Shown: positions 1 to 9,003, counted from the stretch's first letter. The stretch: DNA of 64,000 nucleotides from Thiohalomonas denitrificans (GCF_900102855.1 NZ_FMWD01000002.1:186001-250000); one strand, 5' to 3'. Numbers and translations: made by a program. Notes: generated by a model from the sequence alone, not told the origin.

Positions 1-544
1 GCGTCAGCAGGCTCGCGCTCTGGCTCTGGCGATTGAATTCATGGATCAGCTCGCGGGCCAGTGTGTAAGGGCCAGCGGAGCGCTCACGCGCACGTTCCAG
101 GATCAGGTTCACAACCGTGGCGTGGGGGCCGTCAAGACGAACCGCGGACATGCGTGGCGCCACGGCTGTTCTGGCTCCCACCGTGTCGGGGTCAACCAGC
201 ATCTCCACTTGATAGTAGAGCGTCTGTTGCCCCTGCGCCTTGCGAATCGACCACTCAGCCCGGCGGCCCTGCCCGTTCTCGACAAAGGCAAGCCCGTATC
301 CCGGACTCGCTGTATGCTCGCCGACACGCTCGAACCCGCGCTGTGAGTCGGGAATCGCAAGCGATACCTTCACCGGCTCGCCGAGCGCGACAAAATCCAC
401 CTGCGCCTCAACAGACCAAATCTGCCTTTTCTCTCCCGGCAGCCACGGGACATCGAACATGGCATATCGATACCACGTCAGCAGACTACCCGTAATCAGC
501 AGCAGGGTAACCAGCAGATAAAACGGACCACGGCCGGTCGTCAT
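1..544 (-). CDS. Inactive-transglutaminase membrane protein (UUP1-like), N-terminal part
   Basis: The minus-strand frame stays open from an ATG at 542-544 to the window edge (about 181 residues seen). It begins with one hydrophobic helix (residues about 6-22, rich in Leu and Thr) followed by a soluble extracytoplasmic region. This fits the N-terminal part of the family described as an inactive transglutaminase fused to seven transmembrane helices. That family is usually encoded beside an RimK-associated aspartic-type 'zinc protease', and such a gene lies immediately upstream with a 4-base stop/start overlap (ATGA). The C-terminal membrane half is outside the window. Identification leans on neighbourhood as much as on sequence. 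Confidence 0.6.
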   Translation of the reverse strand, partial: MTTGRGPFYLLVTLLLITGSLLTWYRYAMFDVPWLPGEKRQIWSVEAQVDFVALGEPVKVSLAIPDSQRGFERVGEHTASPGYGLAFVENGQGRRAEWSIRKAQGQQTLYYQVEMLVDPDTVGARTAVAPRMSAVRLDGPHATVVNLILERARERSAGPYTLARELIHEFNRQSQSASLLT

Positions 545-1308
545 TCAGGCACGTCCATTGGTTCGGGAGTATATTTTTGCTGCACAAACTTGCGCGCCAC
601 ATCGACGACTACGACATCGCGCAGAAAGTTACGCCCCAGCAGCACGGGATAGAGCATGTTTTCACGATTGGTAAGACTGAATTCCGTTTCGTCGGATAAT
701 CCGCCCACGCGCACATTGAGACGAACCACCGGCCGCCGCTCAAGTTCATCGGAAGACGCCTGACGGATCTTCACATAGCGTACAAGCGGAGTTTCGTAAA
801 TTTCGCCACCATCCGGGTGCTCTTCATCCGGCAGACGAAACCGGATCCAGTCCCGACTGTCGCGTTCGAAGGGCTGCAGGTCCACGGCATTCAGAGAGGA
901 CGAAAGTGCTCCCGTATCGACACGCGCCTTGAGGTTTCGATCCAGCAGTTCCAGCCAGGCCCACTCGTTGCGCCCGAATACCGCCTTGCCTTCTTCGCTC
1001 AGCACGAGAGTGGTCTCCCGCGCCGCCGCGGGTTCAGGCGCGGCCTTCTCAGCAGCAGTTAGACGATTCCATTCGAACTGCTCCTCCCGGAAGTGTTCAA
1101 GTTCAGCCAGCAATTCAATCATCTGCTGCTGTTTCTCGATTTGCTTTTCCAGCAAAGCCGATTGTCCCATCAGCACGGAGCTTTGCTCGGCGAGCAACCA
1201 GGAGTGCCGGAGCTGCTCCTGTTCCATCCGCTTTACGGCTTCCTTGTCCACTGCACAACCGGCGCTTGCCACGACAACACTGCACAGCAAGAGAAAAAAC
1301 GTTTTCAT
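541..1308 (-). CDS. RimK-associated 'ATP-dependent zinc protease' family lipoprotein
   Basis: 255 residues. A lipoprotein signal (lipobox ASAGC, Cys18) is followed by a coiled-coil-prone Glu/Gln-rich stretch (about 22-80) and a C-terminal retropepsin-like domain. The motif ARVDTGALSSS (Asp131-Thr-Gly-Ala) is the hallmark of the family annotated as putative ATP-dependent zinc protease, which looks like a pepsin-type fold with one catalytic Asp. The later RLNVRVG and LLGRNFL segments also fit. It overlaps the downstream membrane protein by 4 bases, so the two are probably translated together. The family is often linked to ATP-grasp glutamate ligases. No ligase is visible here, but one could lie beyond the left edge. 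Real proteolytic activity is unproven for this family. Confidence 0.8.
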   Translation of the reverse strand: MKTFFLLLCSVVVASAGCAVDKEAVKRMEQEQLRHSWLLAEQSSVLMGQSALLEKQIEKQQQMIELLAELEHFREEQFEWNRLTAAEKAAPEPAAARETTLVLSEEGKAVFGRNEWAWLELLDRNLKARVDTGALSSSLNAVDLQPFERDSRDWIRFRLPDEEHPDGGEIYETPLVRYVKIRQASSDELERRPVVRLNVRVGGLSDETEFSLTNRENMLYPVLLGRNFLRDVVVVDVARKFVQQKYTPEPMDVPE

Positions 1309-1644
1309 TATTTATGATTCGCCAACCGACCGTTCAAACCCAAAAATTCATGATCTCGCCACTTTAGCAGTCGGTTAGGCAAACTGTCCCAAACCGAGCG
1401 CACGGAACGCCACTTTCATCCCCTGTACGCGCGGTGGTGAGTCTCGTTATCCGTGGCAGCACCTGATAGCAGTATTACTTTCTTTAAACGGTGGACAGGA
1501 GAGACGCGGGAAATCCCGGAGGTTCATTTGACCGATTGGCCAACAACCGCTCCGAAGACGGATCGAGATTCTCTTGGGGAGACGTATTTCGGAACCAGTT
1601 CACAACTTCAGGTAAAAAATCGATACACCGCATCGGCCGTGAGG
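1309..1644. other. Intergenic region with an imperfect inverted repeat
   Basis: About 336 bases between two minus-strand genes. An imperfect inverted repeat (AACCGAC near 1323 and GTCGGTT near 1369) is present without a T tract. I see no gene in it: the open frames that cross it are antisense shadows of the methyltransferase gene. Confidence 0.4.
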
Positions 1645-2358
1645 CTATGGGCTGAGGTCTCCCACTTTGCGGAATCGCAGAAAATAGTTTTTTTCCAGAA
1701 AATCCCTGTCCTCGATCAATTCGAAACCCGCCGACTCAATCTCTTCGATCACTGTCGTCTTTTTTGCACGCACATGTCCCTGCACCCAGCCGCTGCCCCC
1801 CTCTTTTCGAAAATCGATAACCACAAGGGTGCCGTTCGGCCGGAGCGACCGATGCACGGATGCGAGGATCTCGTGCGGGTACTCGAAGTGGTGATAGGTG
1901 TCCGAGAGGAAGGCCATGTCCACGGCACGGGCCGGCAATTCCACCGATCGCTGGTTGTTGACGATTCCCTCGACGTTGTCGAATTCCCTCTCCTCGGCGC
2001 GACGCTCGATATTGCGGATAAACGAGCGCGAAATGTCGACGGCATAGACCCGCCCTTCCGATCCCACTGCTTCGGCAAACATCAGCGTAAACAACCCCGT
2101 CCCGGCACCGATGTCAGCGACTGCCTGACCAGCCTCCAGGCCGGTCGCCTCAACAATCTCCTTGCGCCTGTCGTAGACCTCTCGCCCGGGACGCTCGAAG
2201 GTCCTCACCCAGGAATCAAAATCCGGGTCCCGGTAAGGGACGTTGATGGAGGGATCGACCCGCGGTTGGGCCTCCTGTTCAGCAACCACCCCCGAAGGCC
2301 CGGCAAAAGCCCCACCGATAAAGAGCAGAACAAGGAGAAGTCGCAGAAAACCTTTCAT
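1645..2358 (-). CDS. Exported class I SAM-dependent methyltransferase
   Basis: 237 residues. The start is placed at the ATG at 2358, which is preceded by a GGAAGGTGA ribosome site and opens a hydrophobic signal-like segment (residues 2-20, ending AFAGP). An upstream in-frame ATG would add 28 residues ahead of this signal and is less likely. Motif I is VADIGAGTGLF (about 80-90). An acidic motif II follows (YAVDIS), and the later DTYHHFEYPHEIL segment is typical of UbiE-like small-molecule methyltransferases. The C-terminal region (VVIDFRKEGG) matches the Methyltransf_11/31 pattern. Secreted class I methyltransferases of this type occur in proteobacteria with unknown substrates. Confidence 0.75.
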   Translation of the reverse strand: MKGFLRLLLVLLFIGGAFAGPSGVVAEQEAQPRVDPSINVPYRDPDFDSWVRTFERPGREVYDRRKEIVEATGLEAGQAVADIGAGTGLFTLMFAEAVGSEGRVYAVDISRSFIRNIERRAEEREFDNVEGIVNNQRSVELPARAVDMAFLSDTYHHFEYPHEILASVHRSLRPNGTLVVIDFRKEGGSGWVQGHVRAKKTTVIEEIESAGFELIEDRDFLEKNYFLRFRKVGDLSP

Positions 2359-2587
2359 CGGGTCACCTTCCAGAGGAGTTTCAGAAAATGATAGCGGATG
2401 AGGACAAGAAGAATAACAGCCCCCGTACTGCTCTTGCGGCATGGCCGCTGCCCAGCGGCGGCGCCTCCTGACCGCATGATAGGATCGTCACCCACTGACA
2501 ACAAAGAGCTCCGATGACCGACTCGCCCGCACGCCTCCCGGCTCCGGGCCGAGCGAGGGCCACCGGGACTCCGAAGGAAACACAAAC

Positions 2588-2887
2588 GTGATCGAAAAAC
2601 GCAACGCCGTCGCCGAAGTGATGCGCCGGGCCGCAGTGCTGCCGCTCGGCCATGCCCTGGAGGTGCGGAGCTACAAACGCGACCGGGGCTTCGTGCTGGT
2701 ACGCGAGGGAGAGGCGGACTACCGCCTCATGGAAGAGGGCTTCGAGCAGGCCCGCGTGTGCGTGCGCTGTGAAGACCTCAAGCGGCTGCTAAAGACGGTG
2801 GTAAAGCGCGAGTTCCCCCGCAGCAACAAGTTGCGCATCTACGAGACCGGCGAATTCCGCGAGTGGGCCCCGCGCAAGGTGCTCTGA
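2588..2887 (+). CDS. Conserved small protein of unknown function (99 aa)
   Basis: GTG start at 2588 with a GAAGGAAA ribosome site 8-9 bases upstream. The protein is charged, soluble and Arg-rich, with two Cys in VCVRCED (around residue 60). I do not recognise the family. Evidence that it is real: a second, degenerate copy of its first ~23 codons and its ribosome site occurs at 6801-6886, with third-position differences and conserved residues (AVAEVMR, VLPLG). A 25-codon open frame (2514-2591) overlaps its start by 4 bases and may be a leader, but this is speculative. Confidence 0.55.
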   Translation: MIEKRNAVAEVMRRAAVLPLGHALEVRSYKRDRGFVLVREGEADYRLMEEGFEQARVCVRCEDLKRLLKTVVKREFPRSNKLRIYETGEFREWAPRKVL

Positions 2888-2934
2888 TCGACCACCACGT
2901 ATCTTCTACGACCAATCCCTTTGAATGCCTGCGT

Positions 2935-3267
2935 TCAAAGTGCTTTGAAATCCGCCTTTCCGGTTCGTTTGTCAATGGTAACCAGCAGTTCGCAGTACGC
3001 TTCGTCGCGAGCACCACTACCGCCACCGCAGGTCACGCACTCAACAATCTGTGCGAAAAACACTCCCACCCGGGCGTAGATATGCTGTTCATCATCGCTG
3101 ACTTCATTGATGATAACGCCAAGGTCACTCTCATCAAGACGGTTGCCCTTTTCCACGGCGTGAGCAATCGGCAGCACACCACTGCGCAGCTGCTCCAGTT
3201 CTGACTTGAGCACGGCAGAGAATCGCTCCGTACCCCAGCTATCGATGCTCGCTTTCAATATCTTCAT
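2935..3267 (-). CDS. Hypothetical soluble protein (110 aa)
   Basis: The start is taken at ATG 3267 (MKILKASIDSW). An in-frame ATG at 3315 would add 16 polar residues. There is no signal peptide or membrane helix. A central CVTCGGGSGARDEAYC segment holds three Cys, and the C-terminus (ELLVTIDKRTGKADF) has the look of a beta-strand-rich small domain. The family is not recognised. It is convergent with the upstream 99-residue gene and follows a GGDEF gene on the same strand after a 116-base gap. Confidence 0.5.
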   Translation of the reverse strand: MKILKASIDSWGTERFSAVLKSELEQLRSGVLPIAHAVEKGNRLDESDLGVIINEVSDDEQHIYARVGVFFAQIVECVTCGGGSGARDEAYCELLVTIDKRTGKADFKAL

Positions 3268-3383
3268 GGGGGTCACTTCATGAGTGTCAGGTCTTTTCTC
3301 TTGCATTTCTTGCACGACTTACAGAGGCCTATTCCTGTTCGCGAAACATCCCGTGATCGCACAGAAGAAGACAGAGCCGATTA

Positions 3384-4958
3384 TCACGGGATTCCGGCTT
3401 CAGTTGACTGAAAGAACGTCACCTGATTTCGCCCTTCCGCTTTGGCCTGATACATGGAAATGTCGGCGCGCTTGAGGAGTTCATCGACGTCCACCTTGCC
3501 TCCAATGCTGAGGGCCACACCGATGCTGGAGGTACAGCGGTGCTCCAGGTCATCCTCCAGAAAATAGGGTTCATTCAGGACCGCGACGATCTTCTCGCCA
3601 ATGCTATGGGTCTGCAATAGCGCCTTTTCCAACTCATGGCTGAGCCCCTCCAGCACAATCACGAACTCGTCACCGCCCTGGCGTGCGACCGTGTCACTGG
3701 CCCTCACACAACCGCGCAAACGCTCTGCCACCTGTTGCAACAGACTATCGCCCACGTGGTGGCCACGTGTATCGTTGAGCTGTTTGAAATTATCCAGGTC
3801 GATAAACAGCAGAGCCAGGTACTCTCCGTTGCGAGCACTGTTCAGGACTGCCCGCTCCAGCCGATCCAGCAAGAGACTACGGTTAGGCAACCCGGTCAGC
3901 TGATCGTAGAAGGCAAGCTTGTGGATCGACGCCTGCATGCGCGAAAAGATCCGATACTGACCGAAAAGCAACAGCATCAGCAGTGTCAGCCAACCGGCAC
4001 TGCTCCACATGGTGTGCCGCCAGATCCCCTCTACCTGCTCACTGACATCAGCGACGACCAGCAAAGTACCCACCTTCTCACCCAGGTAGCTGTTGATACC
4101 AAAGACCTTATGCGCGACATAGCGCTTTTGCTGATAGTCGAAAGGGATAAGATTGGCGCGGCTCTGTTGCGAGTGGCGTCCCGCCTCCCGTACCAGTGCG
4201 TCCATGGCCGAAAAGGCAAAGCTATCGTTACCGAGCGGCAGCAGTTCGGTATCACCGTGCTGAGCCACAAAAGGCTGCATCGCCGCACCTTGAAAGATCA
4301 CCCCGACCTGCACATCAAAAATCTCGGCCAGTCGCTCCGTAAAATAGGCGATATTAATCCCCAGTTCGAGCGCCCCCAGATGATCACCGCCATCCGTGAT
4401 CGGGACCACCGCCCGGTAACTAATGCCATTCTTGCCGATCTCAAAACCGGTCCGTGATTCACGCGTGCGATTGGCATCGGCAATCATCGGACGCAGTGTC
4501 GTCAAATCATCGCCGAAGTTTTCCGGTTGATGTACGCGCAACAGTGTGCGGTTGTCAGGGCCATGGAAGTGGAGAACTTCTACATGGGGATTTTCCTGCC
4601 GCTTAAGTTCATACTGCCACTGTATCTCCCGCATCAACGCTTCCCTGTCGCCACGACGTATCGCCCCTATAACCGCGGGATTTCGCAGCAGCATATGCAG
4701 ATAGGCGAGCTGATGCTCCAGAACACCCGCCACGTCCCGCTCATAACTGGCTGAGAGCTGACGCTGCAAGACCTTATAGCTATCTGCAACCAGGCGCTGG
4801 CTGACCAGAAGCCCCGCCGTTTGTACTCCCGCCATCACCAGAACAGCCCCACCGAAAGCCAGCACGAACAGATACCCGCGCATCGTTCTGTAGTCCGATG
4901 ACGTCGCGGCGTTCCTGGTGTGGTTTTGGGCCATAGTAGTCTCGTTGGTGAGAGCCAT
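3384..4958 (-). CDS. Membrane dCache-GGDEF diguanylate cyclase
   Basis: 524 residues. Layout: N-terminal transmembrane helix (about 29-52), periplasmic sensor (about 55-312), second helix (316-336), GGDEF domain (about 345-515). The sensor segment with FHGPDNRTLLRVHQPENFGD, GFEIGKNG and LGALELG matches the double-Cache type 3 domain. The active-site GGDEF is intact at 428-432. The inhibitory I-site RxxD is present five residues before it (RASD, 419-422), so product inhibition is expected. The predicted role is synthesis of cyclic di-GMP in response to a periplasmic ligand. An alternative start is Met9. There is no EAL domain. Confidence 0.9.
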   Translation of the reverse strand: MALTNETTMAQNHTRNAATSSDYRTMRGYLFVLAFGGAVLVMAGVQTAGLLVSQRLVADSYKVLQRQLSASYERDVAGVLEHQLAYLHMLLRNPAVIGAIRRGDREALMREIQWQYELKRQENPHVEVLHFHGPDNRTLLRVHQPENFGDDLTTLRPMIADANRTRESRTGFEIGKNGISYRAVVPITDGGDHLGALELGINIAYFTERLAEIFDVQVGVIFQGAAMQPFVAQHGDTELLPLGNDSFAFSAMDALVREAGRHSQQSRANLIPFDYQQKRYVAHKVFGINSYLGEKVGTLLVVADVSEQVEGIWRHTMWSSAGWLTLLMLLLFGQYRIFSRMQASIHKLAFYDQLTGLPNRSLLLDRLERAVLNSARNGEYLALLFIDLDNFKQLNDTRGHHVGDSLLQQVAERLRGCVRASDTVARQGGDEFVIVLEGLSHELEKALLQTHSIGEKIVAVLNEPYFLEDDLEHRCTSSIGVALSIGGKVDVDELLKRADISMYQAKAEGRNQVTFFQSTEAGIP

Positions 4959-5405
4959 CAGACCATGTCCGGTTTTTTGTTATTTCCCACTCTTGATCGA
5001 CATAATTTACCGATGCTTCCCGCGCAATCAGGAAAATGGCGGCTAGGCACTGCCACGCAGGCAATGGAGGACCCCTAAGATTTTAGCGCAAAAGTTGTAT
5101 GTCGCTCTATCCATAAAGTGCCCCTTGGCCTCCAAAGCGAGAGGAAAGGGTGTGACATAGGGGTTTGCACATTAAGCCGTCAAGAACTGGTCCAAGTCGA
5201 GATGATCGAGGCGTTCCTCGCCGGACGGTTTCTCTGCATGAAGGGGCCGAGTCCGAGTCCGCACCGACGAACCAACTCGGAGCCCCTAAAACGCTCCGCC
5301 CCCGTCCGACGGCTCACCAGGCAGGATGTCCGAACGATTACGGATTGCCAATCTGGTGTTATCGGCTTTGGTTGCTTTAGGTGTTTGGCAAAAGGAGAGT
5401 TCGGC
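4959..5405. other. Intergenic region between divergent genes
   Basis: About 447 bases between the divergent GGDEF and CHRD genes. It should hold both promoters. Apart from an AAAGGAGAG ribosome site near 5391-5399 serving the CHRD gene, I see no clear motif, hairpin or gene. Confidence 0.4.
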
Positions 5406-5933
5406 ATGAAGCAAAACGTATTTGCAATGGCAGCCCTACTGGCCCTGCCCACAATGGCCATGGGCCAGGACGACGAGTTGCGCGAACGCGGGCAGGAGCG
5501 TGAAAAGGGAGAGTTTGCCAAATTCGAGCTGGCTCTGAGCGAAGCTCAGGTCGTTCCGGCGATCGAAAGCGAGGGACGGGGCGAGCTGACCATTAGCTTC
5601 AATGACGAGCTAAGCGAAGTGAACTACCGGCTCGAGGTCAGCGACACCAATACCGCCGTCACCAGTGCCCACCTCCACTGCGCCCCCGCGGGAGAGAACG
5701 GCCCTGTCGTCGTGCCGCTGGTCACCGAAGGCGAAGAGCAAAACACCTTCACCAGCAACGACATCACGCTCGCGGGTGAACAGCAGGAGGCGTGCGGCGT
5801 ACCCATCAACAATATCGCCTCACTGTTCAATGCGATTACTGAAAACGACATCTACGTGAATGTCCATACAGAGGCGTATCCGGACGGTGAGTTGCGGGCA
5901 CAGATCTTCCCCGAATTCGGAAAGAGCAAATAA
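5406..5933 (+). CDS. Secreted CHRD-domain protein
   Basis: 175 residues from the ATG at 5406, which has an AGGAG ribosome site and a clean signal peptide (MKQNVFAMAALLALPTMAMGQ, cleavage after about residue 20). An upstream in-frame extension exists but would bury the signal. The mature part is one CHRD domain (residues about 36-172), with the usual ALSEAQVVPAI start, TSAHLHCAPAGENGPVV in the middle, and VNVHTEAYPDGELRAQIF at the end. CHRD proteins in bacteria are extracytoplasmic beta-domains of unknown function. A Glu/Arg-rich linker follows the signal. Confidence 0.85.
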   Translation: MKQNVFAMAALLALPTMAMGQDDELRERGQEREKGEFAKFELALSEAQVVPAIESEGRGELTISFNDELSEVNYRLEVSDTNTAVTSAHLHCAPAGENGPVVVPLVTEGEEQNTFTSNDITLAGEQQEACGVPINNIASLFNAITENDIYVNVHTEAYPDGELRAQIFPEFGKSK

Positions 5934-6143
5934 CGCGACCGGGCCATTCTGAAACGACCAATCCGGAGGCACATCCTCGGCAGAGGTTTAATCCCAGCGG
6001 CGATGAACCGCGGGGGTGGGCCGGGGGCATGCCGGGGGTCACCCATTAGCCGCCTCCGCTGGCAATACGGTATACCGAAGCGGCGCACGCTCCTTCCGGC
6101 ACGGCGCTCTATACTTTTGGGCTGGAACGGCTTGGATAAAGTA

Positions 6144-6752
6144 ATGGGTGTTTTTCCCCGAATCGGGATACCAAACCAAAGACGGCTGGTGTTATCCGCA
6201 ATGGCCCTGTGTATCACAGCACCCGCGTGGGTAGGTGCAGCTGATATTCGGGGAAATTGGTTCTTTCATACTTATTTGGCCCAATTTACCGACACCAGGT
6301 TCCTTGAGATCGTACAGCTGCATACCGACTTCGAGCCGTCACGGCTTGCCGCGATCGGAGGCGGAAGTGTTTTCGCGACCCTCGGCTCCAACGCCCATCT
6401 TGAGTGGGAGGTGAATGCTGCGCACCATTGGGGGATGCAGCAGCATATTGAGGTAAACGGTATCGTTTCGGCGCGCTGGTACGGTTTCCCCTGGCAACAG
6501 CATTTGCGAACCAGTGTGGCTCTCGGTACCGGGCCCTCCTATGCCTTCCGGGACCCGTCGCTGGAGGAGCGCCGGGGCCGGGAGCCTTCCCGCTTGCTAC
6601 AATTCCTGCTCCTCGATATCACCGTCGCACCACCCTCTTGGCGGAACTGGAGCGGCTTCGCTCGTATCCACCACCGCTCCGGCGTGTTCGGGCTTGTGGC
6701 CGAAGCCGGTGGCTCCAATTTCATTGGTATTGGAGTCCGAAGGCATCACTGA
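6144..6752 (+). CDS. Outer-membrane beta-barrel protein, PagL/acyloxyacyl-hydrolase-like
   Basis: About 202 residues from ATG 6144. A signal-like hydrophobic stretch (LVLSAMALCITAPAWVGAAD) is followed by alternating beta-strand sequence. The C-terminal segment FARIHHRSGVFGLVAEAGGSN and terminal GIGVRRHH are the recurring signature of small outer-membrane barrels related to lipid A deacylase PagL, where His and Ser in an HxS pattern are catalytic. Here the order is H-H-R-S-G, so catalysis is uncertain. An in-frame ATG at 6003 lies upstream without a signal sequence. It stands alone between CHRD and a transposase remnant. Confidence 0.55.
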   Translation: MGVFPRIGIPNQRRLVLSAMALCITAPAWVGAADIRGNWFFHTYLAQFTDTRFLEIVQLHTDFEPSRLAAIGGGSVFATLGSNAHLEWEVNAAHHWGMQQHIEVNGIVSARWYGFPWQQHLRTSVALGTGPSYAFRDPSLEERRGREPSRLLQFLLLDITVAPPSWRNWSGFARIHHRSGVFGLVAEAGGSNFIGIGVRRHH

Positions 6753-6800
6753 AGACACTACCAGGTGTACCAATCGGGCCGGATTACCACCGAAATCCCG

Positions 6801-6886
6801 GAGGAAACGCAAACGTGGACGAGAAGGGCAATGCAGTCGCCGAGGTGATGCGCCACGTCGCAGTACTCCCGCTCGGCAGACAGTAG
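6801..6886 (+). pseudogene. Truncated duplicate of the 5' end of the 99-aa gene at 2588
   Basis: The GTG at 6815, its GGAGGAAA ribosome site, and 23 codons match the start of the gene at 2588 (shared AVAEVMR and VLPLG), with many silent differences. The frame stops at 6886, directly against a transposase-like fragment on the other strand. It reads as a paralogue or second copy cut by a rearrangement. Confidence 0.6.
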
Positions 6887-7014
6887 GCATGCACCACCCA
6901 ATCGAAGCGCCCGCACAACTTCACGAGGATGCCGAGGAGCAGGCGCCGGTCTTCATCATCCCGACAGATATCTTCCTGACCACGGTCGTGCCATAGCCAG
7001 CCCGCGAAAACCAA
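6887..7014 (-). pseudogene. Remnant of a REP-associated (Y1) transposase, N-terminal piece
   Basis: Read on the minus strand this encodes a WLWHDRGQEDICRDDEDRR segment followed by LLLGILVKLCGRFDWVVHAYCL. This is the conserved N-terminal part of REP-associated tyrosine transposases (RGN..IF.DD.DR..FL, then W..HAYCLM). The catalytic HxH (normally directly after AYCLM) is lost at the junction with the duplicated gene fragment, so it cannot be active. Confidence 0.6.
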
Positions 7015-7094
7015 TGCAAGAGGAAAGCCCTGACCCTAGACTCCTGTCCCCTTTACACTAGCGGGGAGTGCCACACTGTTTTCCGCATGGACCA

Positions 7095-8819
7095 CTAGGC
7101 TATGGATGGGTCTTCAAGAGCCGGGTTCGTCCGTTGTTTTGCTGGAACGGTTTCGTCCTCCAGAGTCGTCGAGGCCTGTCCTCCCTCCCCGGGTTGGGCG
7201 GAGCCCGGCTGCTTGATCGCGTAGGCCAATGCCTCCTCGCCGGCTTCCGCGGGCACGATCCAGAGCTCGTGTGGCGTCTCGGAGCGCACGCCCGGCAGCG
7301 GGGCGAAGGCCTCGGCTTCGAGGGCTCGAAGGGTTCCCATGATCATGAGGATAATGACCACCGAAAACGGCAGGGCAGCGGTAATGACCGCTGATTGAAG
7401 GATTTCCAGTCCACCGGCAAGCAGTAATGCGCCGGTCAGTAGCGTCAAAACTATCCCCCAGACGATACGATGCGCGGTCGGCGGTTCCGGATCGCCGCCG
7501 GCGAGGATGGTAGTGACCACGAGAGTGCCGGCATTAGCCGACGTGACCAGGTAGGTACCGATCAGAATGTTCACCACCGCGCTGACGAAGATGCCCAGGG
7601 TTCCGAGCTCCATCTTTTCGATAGTCACGAAAAGGGCGGAGGTAACGTCCCGGTTGACCGCTTCGACTACGCCACCCGAGCCAAACAGCTCCTGATGCAG
7701 GGCGGTACCGCCGAGCAGTCCGATCCAGACGATACTGATCAGGGTTGGGACGAGCAGCACCCCCATGACAAACTCCCGCAGGGTGCGGCCGCGGGAGATG
7801 CGGGCGATAAACATGCCTACAAACGGAGACCAGGCCAGGGTCCAGCCCCAGAAGAAAATGGTCCAATCCGCCTGCCAATCGCTATTATGATTCGCGTGGG
7901 TGTAGAAGGCCATGCTCAGAAGGTTCTGGAGGTAATCCCCGGTGGCCTGAACGGTCGAGCTGATCAGGTACTGGGTAGGTCCGAAGAACAGCACAAATAG
8001 CGCCACGCCCAGACTGATCCAGAAGTTCGCAACGGACAGCATCCGCACTCCCCGATGGACACCGGAAACCACTGAAATGGTAGCAATGAGCATCAGTCCA
8101 CCGACGATGCCAAGCTGCAGTTCCACTGAGGACTGCAACCCGAACACGAAACCCAGACCTGCATTCATCTGTTGCACGCCCAGACCCAGGGTGGTGGCGA
8201 TACCAAACACAGTACCGAACACGGCCAGGGTATCTACGACGTCGCCAATCGGTCCGTAGATACGATCACCGAGGAACGGGTAGAGCGCCGAGCGGATGGT
8301 CAGGGGCAGATCATGCCGGTAGGCAAAGTAGGCGAGTACCATGGCGACGAATGAGAAAATGGCCCAGGCATGAAGGCCCCAATGAAAAAAGGAGAGGCGC
8401 ATCGCGATGGTCGCCACCTCTGCCGCTGTGCTTTCGCCGCTGAAGGGGTTCGACTGAAATTGAAGAATCGGCTGGGCCACCGCCCAGAAGATGATCCCGA
8501 TGCCGGTGCCGGCCGCGAACAGCATGGTAATCCATGAAAAGAAGGTAAACTCCGGCAACTCCCTATCATGACCCAGCCGCACGTTCTTGTAGCGGCCCGT
8601 TCCCAGCCACAACATAAAAAACAGCAAAAAGGCCACCAGCAGGGGGTAATACCACCCAAGCATCGGATCTAGCGTGGCGCGCACACTGCTGATGACCGCT
8701 GCGGTACGCTCGCTATGGAAGACCCCGGCGATAGCGGCAAACACCACGGTCAAAGTGGCAATGATGGTAACCCGAGGGTTCATCCCCTTGAGCGGACCGG
8801 ATTGGGATTGGCTGAGCAT
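7095..8819 (-). CDS. BCCT-family transporter (betaine/choline/carnitine type)
   Basis: 574 residues with about 12 membrane helices. The family signature is clear: WTIFFWGWTLAWSPFVGMF followed by IARISRGRTLREF. The glycine-rich segment AAGTGIGIIFWAVAQP replaces the more usual GIG-x5-G-x-x-EP, with Gln where Glu is common. An extended polar tail of about 55 residues (about 520-574) ends in DPSIA, and such a C-terminus may sense osmotic stress as in BetP. Likely role: sodium- or proton-driven uptake of a compatible solute such as glycine betaine. Substrate cannot be told from sequence. The gene stands alone and is flanked on both sides by transposase remnants. Confidence 0.9.
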   Translation of the reverse strand: MLSQSQSGPLKGMNPRVTIIATLTVVFAAIAGVFHSERTAAVISSVRATLDPMLGWYYPLLVAFLLFFMLWLGTGRYKNVRLGHDRELPEFTFFSWITMLFAAGTGIGIIFWAVAQPILQFQSNPFSGESTAAEVATIAMRLSFFHWGLHAWAIFSFVAMVLAYFAYRHDLPLTIRSALYPFLGDRIYGPIGDVVDTLAVFGTVFGIATTLGLGVQQMNAGLGFVFGLQSSVELQLGIVGGLMLIATISVVSGVHRGVRMLSVANFWISLGVALFVLFFGPTQYLISSTVQATGDYLQNLLSMAFYTHANHNSDWQADWTIFFWGWTLAWSPFVGMFIARISRGRTLREFVMGVLLVPTLISIVWIGLLGGTALHQELFGSGGVVEAVNRDVTSALFVTIEKMELGTLGIFVSAVVNILIGTYLVTSANAGTLVVTTILAGGDPEPPTAHRIVWGIVLTLLTGALLLAGGLEILQSAVITAALPFSVVIILMIMGTLRALEAEAFAPLPGVRSETPHELWIVPAEAGEEALAYAIKQPGSAQPGEGGQASTTLEDETVPAKQRTNPALEDPSIA

Positions 8820-9003
8820 TATTCATCTCTCTGTTCTTATTGGAGAAGATGCCGGGATTCGAAAAAGGAAGATTATTATCTGGGGCCAAATCGGATTGGG
8901 TACACGTTAGCTGAATGAGTATTTGCTAATCAACTGGAAAGGAGTAACAGATAGTAACGGAAAGTAAGGAACGAACTACCAACGGCAAATGGAACTGTTC
9001 CGT

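Noticed and set aside
1453-2391. 312-codon plus-strand open frame
   Set aside because: It is antisense to the methyltransferase gene, which has motif I and a ribosome site. The plus frame has no domain.
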